Shown here piece by piece: positions 16,265-22,512 of a stretch of 64,000 nucleotides of DNA. The notes beneath the pieces were generated by a model. It was not told the origin of the DNA. It ran no database searches and saw nothing but the letters and a program-made list of their open reading frames with translations. The stretch is from Salinilacihabitans rarus. GTDB lineage: Archaea; Halobacteriota; Halobacteria; Halobacteriales; Natrialbaceae. The position numbers were made by a program, and so were the translations under genes. The stretch covers positions 930,001-994,000 of the forward strand of contig NZ_CP100762.1 of the NCBI RefSeq assembly GCF_024296665.1. Reading direction: 5' to 3'. The stretch's first letter is position 1. Every line of letters starts with the position of its first letter.

Positions 16265-17379
16265 CGTGCGTCGAAGTGGTCGGCGATCGCGGCGACGACC
16301 GCGCGTGCGTCCTCGTCCGAGACGTTCGGGTGGACGGGGATCGAGAGGACGGTCTCGGCCGCCCGCTCGGTGCGCGGGAGGTCGGCCGCCGCCGTGCTGA
16401 CGGTCTCGTAGGCGGGCTGGCGGTGGATCGGCGTCGGGTAGTAGACGGCGGTGTCGATCCCCCGCTCTTCGAGCGACGCCGCGAGCGCGTCGCGGTCGCC
16501 GGTCCGGATCGTGTACTGGTGGTAGACGTGGCGGTACCCCTCGGGGACCGTCGGCGTCTCGACCGGCAGATCGGCGAGGCGCTCGTCGTAGACGTCGGCG
16601 GTCTCCCGGCGCGCCTCGTTGAACTCGGGGAGGCGCTCGAGTTGGGTGCGGCCGACGGCGGCGGCGAGGCTCGTCATCCGGTGGTTCGAGCCGAGGCGGA
16701 CGTGCTCGTAGCCGCGTCCGTCCTCGCCGACGTCCCGGCCGTGGTTGACGTAGCTTGCGACCCGCTCGGCGACGTCCGCGCGGTCCGTGGTCACCATCCC
16801 GCCCTCGCCGGCGGTCGCGTTCTTCGTCGGATAGAACGAGAAACAGGCGGCGTCGCCGAGGCTCCCGACGCGCCGGCCGTCGATCGCGGCGCCGTGGGCC
16901 TGACAGGCGTCCTCGACGACGATCAGGTCGTGCTCGTCGGCGACCCCGCGGATCGCGGGCATCTCGGCCGGCAGCCCGTAGAGGTGGACCGGCAACACGC
17001 CGGCGACGTCGTCGCGCTCGCGGGCGATCCGGTCGACGGCGGCCGGGTCGAGGGTGTACGTCTCCGGGTCGACGTCTGCGAAGACGGGCGTGGCGCCGAC
17101 CAGTCGGATCGCGTTGGCGCTCGCGACGAACGAGAACGCCGCGGTCACGACGGCGTCGCCCTCGCCGACGCCGAGGGCTTCGAGGGCGGCGACCAGCGCG
17201 GTCGTCCCGTTCGAGGTCGCGACGGCCTCGTCGGTCCCGCAGTAGCGGGCGAATTCCTCCTCGAAGGCCCTGACTTCCGGCCCGTCGGCCAGGTGGCCGC
17301 TCTCCAGTACCGCGTGGACCCGGTCGTAGGCGGCCTCGCTCAGGTCCGGGTCGGCGATCGGCACCGATCGGTCGGTCAT
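16261..17379 (-). CDS. DegT/DnrJ/EryC1/StrS aminotransferase (WbpE-like)
   Basis: A 372-aa PLP enzyme. It has the sugar-aminotransferase pattern ATSNGTTALVAALEALGVGEG, VEDACQAHGA for the cofactor Asp, and the Schiff-base Lys in FSFYPTKNATAGEGG. GSNHRMTSLAAAVGRTQL closes the active site. It should put an amino group on C3 of the keto sugar made by the WbpB-like enzyme, with glutamate as donor. The true start is ATG 17379; the long open frame upstream belongs to the overlapping acetyltransferase gene region. Its ATG overlaps that gene's TGA. Confidence 0.88.
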   Translation of the reverse strand: MTDRSVPIADPDLSEAAYDRVHAVLESGHLADGPEVRAFEEEFARYCGTDEAVATSNGTTALVAALEALGVGEGDAVVTAAFSFVASANAIRLVGATPVFADVDPETYTLDPAAVDRIARERDDVAGVLPVHLYGLPAEMPAIRGVADEHDLIVVEDACQAHGAAIDGRRVGSLGDAACFSFYPTKNATAGEGGMVTTDRADVAERVASYVNHGRDVGEDGRGYEHVRLGSNHRMTSLAAAVGRTQLERLPEFNEARRETADVYDERLADLPVETPTVPEGYRHVYHQYTIRTGDRDALAASLEERGIDTAVYYPTPIHRQPAYETVSTAAADLPRTERAAETVLSIPVHPNVSDEDARAVVAAIADHFDAR

Positions 17380-17954
17380 GCGAGTTGGTTCGGCCCGTCG
17401 AGGGGGTCGGGGAGCGTTCGCGTCGTCGCCGGCGCGCCGACGGCCAGCGTCTCCGGCGGGACGTCCTCGGTGACGACGGCGCCGGCGGCGACGAAGGCGT
17501 TCTCGCCGACGGTCACCCGCGGCAGCAGCGTCGCGTTCGCGCCGATCGAGGCGCCGTCTTCGATCGTCGGTCCCTCCAGGCCGGCGTCGGTCCGGATCGG
17601 GTACTCGTCGTTCGTGAGCACCGCGCCGGGGCCGACGAAGACGTTGCTCCCGACGGCCGTGTCCGTCGGGACGTAGACGTTCGTCTGGAGGCTGACGTGG
17701 TCGCCGATGGTCGTCCGGCCGTCGATCACCGTCTTCGTCCCGACGAGGACGTCGTCGCCGATTTCGGTCTCCTCGCGGACGAGGACGTCGTGGCCCGTCG
17801 CGAACTCGTCGCCGATCGTGACGTCGCCGTAGACGATCGATCCGGCCCGGATCGTCGCGTCGTCGCCGATCCGCGTCGGTTCGTCGAACTCGCCGTAGCC
17901 GACGGTCGCGTCCGCGTCGATCGAACAGCCGTCCCCGCAGACGTACCGGCTCAC
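17376..17954 (-). CDS. Hexapeptide-repeat acyltransferase (WbpD/WlbB-like N-acetyltransferase)
   Basis: A 192-aa left-handed beta-helix protein, made largely of hexapeptide repeats such as IGDDAT, IGDEFA, IGDDVL, IGDHVS, VGSNVF and IGANAT. The closing VAAGAVVTEDVPPETLAVGAPA is typical of sugar N-acetyltransferases. It would acetylate the C3 amino group to give the 2,3-diacetamido sugar. The first gene of a four-gene operon (D-E-B-A order). The start is GTG 17954 with GGAGGTGA upstream, and the GTGA overlaps the stop of an 18-codon leader ORF. Confidence 0.88.
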   Translation of the reverse strand: MSRYVCGDGCSIDADATVGYGEFDEPTRIGDDATIRAGSIVYGDVTIGDEFATGHDVLVREETEIGDDVLVGTKTVIDGRTTIGDHVSLQTNVYVPTDTAVGSNVFVGPGAVLTNDEYPIRTDAGLEGPTIEDGASIGANATLLPRVTVGENAFVAAGAVVTEDVPPETLAVGAPATTRTLPDPLDGPNQLA

Positions 17955-18007
17955 GGCCGCTCACCTCCGGGGGTCGCGTCGCGGTAACGTGTCTGTAGTA
18001 CAGTCAT
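17951..18007 (-). CDS. Short leader ORF, 18 aa, coupled to the diacetamido-sugar operon
   Basis: ATG 18007 opens MTVLQTRYRDATPGGERP, and its TGA overlaps the GTG start of the acetyltransferase (GTGA). It begins 53 nt after ATAACAAAG with a hairpin in the gap. Its last codons contain GGAGGTGA, the ribosome-binding site of the operon's first gene. Position and overlap are visible. Translation is inferred. Confidence 0.4.
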   Translation of the reverse strand: MTVLQTRYRDATPGGERP

Positions 18008-18037
18008 CTGGAATCGATACCCAGCGAGGGCAGTCGT

Positions 18038-18051
18038 CCGGATACTTCCGG
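18038..18051 (-). other. Leader hairpin of the diacetamido-sugar operon
   Basis: CCGGA-AGTA-TCCGG, a 5-bp perfect stem with a 4-nt loop, 8 nt after the ATAACAAAG element and before the leader ORF. Confidence 0.35.
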
Positions 18052-18059
18052 TAACGACG

Positions 18060-18068
18060 CTTTGTTAT
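18060..18068 (-). promoter_or_regulatory. ATAACAAAG element upstream of the diacetamido-sugar operon
   Basis: Exact copy. The 11-bp-upstream half is weak here (TCAGG). The distance to the leader ATG is 53 nt, longer than in most other copies. Confidence 0.5.
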
Positions 18069-18354
18069 CCCCGTCCTGACGCGTCGGTAGCCCCGAACTA
18101 CACGACCGGCCATCGAGCGCGCGCGGAACGCCCGCGAGGGGACGACGGCCGGCCAGCGCCGGCGAAATAGCTCATTCAACCGACAAAACACGTCGGCGCT
18201 CGCGTCAGTCATCGGATCCGACGGGTACAAGCGGCTTTCGACGGGGTAGACGCGTGATAGTAAAGTGTCACACTGTGGCACTGATCCCCGTGAGGCATCC
18301 GAAGACTCCCGTCGCTGCGAGGCCGGGCACGCACCCGCCTGCACGAGGTCGCCG
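18069..18354. other. Intergenic region before the wHTH gene
   Basis: About 290 bp without a gene. It holds GATAGTAAAG (about 18255-18264), a possible TATA-like element for the + strand gene. An imperfect palindrome GTGTCAC-ACT-GTGGCAC at 18265-18281 could be an operator. A GTG at 18265 is in frame with the wHTH gene and is an alternative start. Confidence 0.35.
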
Positions 18355-18888
18355 ATGACCGACGCCGGCCTCACGCAGGCGGAGCTGTTCGACGTGTTCA
18401 GCAACGCCCGCAGACGACGGACCGTCGAGTACCTGAAACGGCAGAACGGCTCCTGTGACCTCTCGTCGCTCGTCGAGCACGTCGCGGCGTGGGAGAACGA
18501 CGCCGACCCGGAGGAGGTGACCCGCGCGCAGCGCCGGCGCGTCTACATCTCGCTGTACCAGACACACCTCCCGATGCTCGAGGACCACGGGATCATCGAC
18601 TGGGATCCCGACGGCCACGAGATCGAGTTGCTGCCCAGCGAGGAGACGTTCGAGCCGTACCTCGACGGCGTCGGGGACGACCGCCCCTGGCACTACGCCT
18701 ACGCGACCGCGACCGTCGCCGCCGCCGTCGCGCTGGGGCTGTCGTGGCTGTCCGTCGGGTCGCTGTCGGTCGCGCTCGCCCCGTGGGTCGCGCTCGCGCT
18801 GTGTTGTGTCGTCCTCTTCCTCGCGCTCGCCCAGCGCGTCTCGCGGCGCTCCAGCCTCCCCGTCCTCGTCCCGCTCGTGCGCCGCTAG
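18355..18888 (+). CDS. Membrane-anchored winged-helix protein (DUF7344-like)
   Basis: A 177-aa protein. Residues 1-100 form a winged helix (ELFDVFSNARRRRTVEYLKRQ, then RRRVYISLYQTHLPMLEDHG). Two C-terminal transmembrane segments follow at about 120-165. The same layout and the key segment Y-x-S-L-x-Q-T-H-L-P-x-L-E occur in the gene at 21802, so the two are paralogues. Such proteins are haloarchaeal one-component regulators tied to the membrane, often beside surface-glycan genes. The target is unknown. ATG 18355 is chosen because homologous sequence begins MTDAGLTQAELFDVFSN; GTG 18265 would add 30 unlike residues. Confidence 0.78.
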   Translation: MTDAGLTQAELFDVFSNARRRRTVEYLKRQNGSCDLSSLVEHVAAWENDADPEEVTRAQRRRVYISLYQTHLPMLEDHGIIDWDPDGHEIELLPSEETFEPYLDGVGDDRPWHYAYATATVAAAVALGLSWLSVGSLSVALAPWVALALCCVVLFLALAQRVSRRSSLPVLVPLVRR

Positions 18889-19039
18889 GTCGGGCCGTCG
18901 TTCGCCTCCGCCCGCCGCCGTCGCCGCCCGACAGCGACGGCTCACGGCCGACAGACCGGGCGGCGAGAGGAACGGACCGCGGAGAGCGTCGAACGCGCGC
19001 TCGGCGGCCGACGCTCGCGAGAGTCGCCGGCCCGGTTCG

Positions 19040-20266
19040 TCACTCGTCGTCTTCGTCCTCGTCGTCGAAGAGGTCGTCTTCGTCCTCGTCGTCCTCGTCG
19101 TCGAAGAGGTCGTCGAAGCTGAACGAGTCGTCATCGTCGTCATCGTCGTCCTCGTCATCGTCGTCGCCACCCGCGTCTTCGCCCCCGCCGTCGTCCTCGT
19201 CCGTTCCGGCCTCGTCGCCGCCGTCGCCGCCGCCGGCGCCCTCGTCGGCCGCCGCGGACGCGGCGTCCTCGTCCTCGGCGACGGTCGTCCAGAAGTAGAC
19301 GTCCTCGTAGGCGTTCTCGTTGGTCGGCTCCGCGGGCGGATCGCCCTCGAACAGCAGGAAGCTGACGCGGACGGTCTCGCCGGGATCGGCCGTCGGGGTG
19401 ACCTCTCGCTCGGCGGTCACCCAGCCCCCGTCGCCGTGGGTGACGAGCACGTCGACGGTCCGGAGTTCCGTCCGCTCGACCACCTCCCCGTCCTCGATCA
19501 CCTGCTCCTGAACGACGAGCGTGTACTCGGTCTCCTCGCCCTCGTAGTTCTCCACGACGAACGTGACGGGGATCGACTCGCCGGGTTCGACCGCGTCCGG
19601 GAACGCGCCGGCGACGAGTTCGCCGCTCTCGTCTGCGGTGTAGATCTCCAGTTCGCTGTAGCTGCTGGCGGACATCGGCGCGACGAACGCCACGAGCAGC
19701 GCGCCCGCGGCCGCGACGACCGCGAGGACGAGCAGCACCGAGGTCGCGGTGGCGACGGCACCCTCCGTCGACTCGCGGAGCCGCCGGATCGCCAGCAGCG
19801 GCGACACCGTGTACCGGTCGGGTTCGGGTACCCGAAGCCGGCGGACGGCCCCGACCTGCGCGAGGGCGACGGCCACGAGCGCGAGCGCACCGACGACGGG
19901 TTCCGCGGCCAGTCCCCGGTCGGCCAGCGGCAGCGCGAGGACGGCAAGCGCCGCGACGATCAGCGAGAGCGGCACCGAGAGGCCGAGGCGTTCGACGGTG
20001 TCGATCCCGCCCGGCCGCCGCTCCACGGCGGTCGCGGCGTCGGGCCGGGCGCGACGGGCCTGGGCCGGAAAGAGCGCCGAGACGAGCGCGTATCCCGGGA
20101 GGACGGCCACGAGCGCGAGCGCCGCCGTCAGCCGGAGGGTACTCCCCGTCGGGTACGCCGTCGCGGCGAGGTACCCGAGGACCGCGAGCACCGAGACCGC
20201 CGCGAGGTCCGTCGGATACCGGAGGACGTACCGGAACCGCGTCTCCGTCTTCGTCCGCAGGCTCAT
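19040..20266 (-). CDS. DUF1616 membrane protein with a polyacidic C-terminal tail
   Basis: A 408-aa protein. Five or so hydrophobic segments lie in residues 20-210 (LAAVSVLAVLGYLAATAYP, LAALALVAVLPGYALVSALF and others). A beta-sandwich-like extracytoplasmic domain follows at about 215-330 (VEPGESIPVTFVVENYEGEE). The last ~70 residues are almost only Asp, Glu, Gly, Ser and Phe. This is the DUF1616 layout, a family repeatedly seen with haloarchaeal exopolysaccharide genes, but without a known activity. The acidic tail may bind cations or the envelope. ATG 20266 overlaps the stop of a 23-codon leader ORF. Confidence 0.83.
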   Translation of the reverse strand: MSLRTKTETRFRYVLRYPTDLAAVSVLAVLGYLAATAYPTGSTLRLTAALALVAVLPGYALVSALFPAQARRARPDAATAVERRPGGIDTVERLGLSVPLSLIVAALAVLALPLADRGLAAEPVVGALALVAVALAQVGAVRRLRVPEPDRYTVSPLLAIRRLRESTEGAVATATSVLLVLAVVAAAGALLVAFVAPMSASSYSELEIYTADESGELVAGAFPDAVEPGESIPVTFVVENYEGEETEYTLVVQEQVIEDGEVVERTELRTVDVLVTHGDGGWVTAEREVTPTADPGETVRVSFLLFEGDPPAEPTNENAYEDVYFWTTVAEDEDAASAAADEGAGGGDGGDEAGTDEDDGGGEDAGGDDDDEDDDDDDDDSFSFDDLFDDEDDEDEDDLFDDEDEDDE

Positions 20267-20334
20267 CCCGAGATCACCGCCGTCGACTGTCTCGTCGTCC
20301 GATTCGACCGCACGCCGCGCAGTCGCGTCGACAT
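20263..20334 (-). CDS. Short leader ORF, 23 aa, coupled to the DUF1616 gene
   Basis: ATG 20334 opens a 23-codon frame (MSTRLRGVRSNRTTRQ at the N-terminus, ending TAVISG). Its TGA overlaps ATG 20266 as ATGA. It starts 34 nt after ATAACAAAG. GGTGATC in the last codons can serve as the ribosome-binding site of the main gene. Arg- and Thr-rich. Confidence 0.4.
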   Translation of the reverse strand: MSTRLRGVRSNRTTRQSTAVISG

Positions 20335-20367
20335 TCGTGGATCGTTCACCGAGTCGTAACTATCCGG

Positions 20368-20376
20368 CTTTGTTAT
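20368..20376 (-). promoter_or_regulatory. ATAACAAAG element upstream of the DUF1616 gene
   Basis: Exact copy, with GTAAC exactly 11 bp upstream (GTAAC-N6-ATAAC), the clearest tandem form of the motif. Confidence 0.55.
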
Positions 20377-20558
20377 GAGCGAGTTACCCGCGGCGGGCCG
20401 TCCGCGGGGAAAACGATCGGACGTCGCGACGCGACCTGAATCGACGGGACCCGACCGGCCGGGCGGGAGCCGCGGGGGCTCGACTCGGGACGGCCGCGGG
20501 TGTCGCGGCTACAGGCGAGTGCCCCCGAGAGCGGCGCGCGAGGCCCGGCGTCGAGCGG

Positions 20559-20834
20559 TCAGAAGTCGACGTACTGCTCCTCCCACTCGCGGCGTTCGTG
20601 AATTCGCTGGCGACCCTCCTCGGTGATCGCGTAGTAGTTCGTCCGTCGGTCGAGCTGGCCTTTCTCGACCAGCTCCTTGTTGACGAGGGTGTCGAGGTTC
20701 GGGTACAGTCGTCCGTGGTTGATCTCGGAGCTGTAGTACTTCTCGACCTCTTCTTTGACGCTCTGTCCAGACGGACGGTCCGCACCTGCGATCACGTACA
20801 GGAGGTCCCGCTGGAAGCCGGTCAGGTCGTGCAT
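20559..20834 (-). CDS. PadR family transcriptional regulator
   Basis: A 91-aa single-domain winged helix. FQRDLLYVIAGADRPSGQSVKEEVE is the PadR start, INHGRLYPNLDTLVNKELVEKG is the recognition region, and YYAITEEGRQRIHERREWEEQYV is the wing and final helix. It lacks the long C-terminal dimerisation helix of bacterial PadR, as is usual in haloarchaea. It belongs to the same promoter class as the polysaccharide genes (ATAACAAAT, 35 nt upstream), so it may regulate them and itself. This is inferred from position and the shared motif only. Confidence 0.88.
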   Translation of the reverse strand: MHDLTGFQRDLLYVIAGADRPSGQSVKEEVEKYYSSEINHGRLYPNLDTLVNKELVEKGQLDRRTNYYAITEEGRQRIHERREWEEQYVDF

Positions 20835-20868
20835 TGCTCAATCACGTGGACCGTTCCGCTGACTGGAT

Positions 20869-20877
20869 ATTTGTTAT
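20869..20877 (-). promoter_or_regulatory. ATAACAAAT element upstream of padR-like gene
   Basis: One mismatch (last base). GTATG lies 11 bp upstream (GTATG-N6-ATAAC), as at the 4272 site. 35 nt before ATG 20834. Confidence 0.5.
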
Positions 20878-21019
20878 CCGCATCATACAGGCGTTTCACG
20901 CCTCATTTCATACTAACAGAGGTGAACGAAACTGTTCGTTCGCGTGACTTCCGTTCGCGGACGGAGGTTCGACGGCAGAGAGGAACTCCGGTCGCTCACG
21001 CCCGAACGGCGCCGATCCG

Positions 21020-21358
21020 TCAGGATCGCTCCTCGGGTCGCGAGACGGAGACGTCGATCCCGTCCGTTCCTATCTCAACGCTGAGGTGATCGACCGTCGC
21101 CTCGTACGCCGTCGTGTGCGTGCCGTCCTCCTCGAAGCGGATGCACTCCGCGAGCAGGTCGCTCTCGAGGAGGTTGTTGATTCGTCGATAGACCGTCGCC
21201 GACGAGCAGTCGGTCCGCGCGGTCAGTTCCTTCGCGGTCCGCGGACCGGCGCTCGTCGCGACGAGAATCGTCCGCGCGCACTCGTCGCCGAGGACTTCGA
21301 GCTGTGCCGCGGGCTCGACGCCCGATTCGGTTCTCGCGTCGTTCGCCTGTGTTGACAT
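21020..21358 (-). CDS. Winged-helix transcriptional regulator (ArsR-like)
   Basis: A 112-aa protein. LEVLGDECARTILVATSAG and PRTAKELTARTDCSSATVYRRINNLLESDLL form a clear winged helix. The C-terminal half (ECIRFEEDGTHTTAYEATVDHLSVEI) is a beta-hairpin domain common in haloarchaeal regulators. ATG 21358 (MSTQANDART) is chosen; ATG 21373 or a TTG at 21475 are alternatives, the latter close to the expected transcription start. No neighbouring target is obvious. It is divergent from the wHTH gene at 21802. Confidence 0.8.
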   Translation of the reverse strand: MSTQANDARTESGVEPAAQLEVLGDECARTILVATSAGPRTAKELTARTDCSSATVYRRINNLLESDLLAECIRFEEDGTHTTAYEATVDHLSVEIGTDGIDVSVSRPEERS

Positions 21359-21801
21359 CGTTCGTGTTCCCATCGTCGGTCGGTTCGCTCCCGCCGCGCG
21401 GGAGGACGCTGTACGCAGCCTCTCGTGTCGACCCGCCTCGGTCGGACACACCACCGTCACGTTCCAGCGGTTCAACCGGTAATCGAAGGAGGTATTTTAT
21501 AACGACCTACCTTACAGCCGGAAGGACGATCGTTACTCGCCGAAATTCCACATTTCGAAGCGGAAACGACCGGTTTCGACGCGCCGACGTCCTCGGCAAC
21601 GTGGATTTTATCGGGCGAACACACCGCAATGCGGGTGAATCGACGTTGAGCGCACGGACGCCGCATCGTCGCTCGTCGGCGCCGTCGACGGGGCTACGCG
21701 GCCGAACGTCCGATCGAAACACCGTGTTTACCGGTCGCCCGAACTCCCTCGCCCAGTGAACAGTCTACGTCCTTTATTCGCATCAGTCGACGCTGATAGT
21801 A
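21359..21801. other. Regulatory spacer between divergent regulator genes
   Basis: About 440 bp. It holds a strong TATA-like TTATAAAATA on the minus strand (21493-21502) that would start a transcript near 21470 for the gene at 21020. GATTTTATCG lies at about 21607-21616, and TTTAT (21773-21777) lies before the GTG at 21802. No coding sequence is convincing; small frames here have no family features. Confidence 0.45.
21493..21502 (-). promoter_or_regulatory. TATA box for the regulator at 21020-21358
   Basis: TTATAAAATA on the minus strand, with purine-rich sequence before it. The expected start is about 25 nt downstream, leaving a leader of around 110 nt. Confidence 0.5.
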
Positions 21802-22434
21802 GTGACGCCCGGGGCGCCCGTCCGGGTCGCCGGCACCACCGCGGGCGGGCACCGGGTACGGACGCACTGCTCGAGAGACGGACTCGGCGACAGGAGGCCA
21901 CGACCACACCATGAAACCGACACGAATCAACTGTCGGTTCAGACGAGCCGGTCGGGGCAGCTCGAGGAAAGCGAGGTATTTCACATACTCGGCAACGATC
22001 GCCGGCGGGCGATCGTCCAGATCCTGGCCGAACGGCGGAACCACGTCGGCGTCTCCGACGTCGCCACGGAGATCGCAAGTCAGGAGTCGGACTCGACGCC
22101 CGTCCCCAACAACCTCTACAAGAGCGTCTACGTCTCGCTCCAGCAGACGCATCTCCCCCAACTGGAGGAGGACGACGTCATCGAGTACGACCCCGAGGGG
22201 AAGACGATCTCCCCGGGGCCGCACTTCGACGACGTGCTCACGTACGTCGACGGCGACCACGGCGACGGGGCGGCCGTCCTGCGCCTTCACCTCGGCCTGT
22301 GCGTGTTCGGCCTCGCGCTCATCGCCCTCACGGGACTCGACCTCCCCGTGGTGTCCGCGCTCGATCCCGTCCTCGCGAGCGTCTTCGTGTTCCTCGTCGT
22401 CGCCGCGAGCAGCCTCTACTCCTTGCTGGGTTGA
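21802..22434 (+). CDS. Membrane-anchored winged-helix protein, paralogue of 18355 gene
   Basis: A 210-aa frame. The winged helix covers about residues 53-140 (VFHILGNDRRRAIVQILAERRN, then YKSVYVSLQQTHLPQLEEDDVIEYDPEG). Two C-terminal hydrophobic segments lie at 155-210. The motif Q-T-H-L-P-x-L-E is shared with the protein at 18355. No ATG exists in frame near the domain. GTG 21802 lies about 25 nt after TTTAT, a leaderless arrangement that supports it, although the first 50 residues (His- and Arg-rich) look unlike protein. A start upstream of the domain at a non-standard codon cannot be excluded. Confidence 0.7.
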   Translation: MTPGAPVRVAGTTAGGHRVRTHCSRDGLGDRRPRPHHETDTNQLSVQTSRSGQLEESEVFHILGNDRRRAIVQILAERRNHVGVSDVATEIASQESDSTPVPNNLYKSVYVSLQQTHLPQLEEDDVIEYDPEGKTISPGPHFDDVLTYVDGDHGDGAAVLRLHLGLCVFGLALIALTGLDLPVVSALDPVLASVFVFLVVAASSLYSLLG

Positions 22435-22512
22435 CCGCCCGGGCCACGCGGGCGACGCCTCTCACCGGTCGTCGGTCGCGAGAAAAGACCCCCGTCCGTT
22501 GGGATAGGTCCC

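Noticed and set aside
16261-17964. The 567-codon frame before the aminotransferase
   Set aside because: The upstream part is out of frame with the acetyltransferase gene and lacks protein character. ATG 17379 gives the family length.
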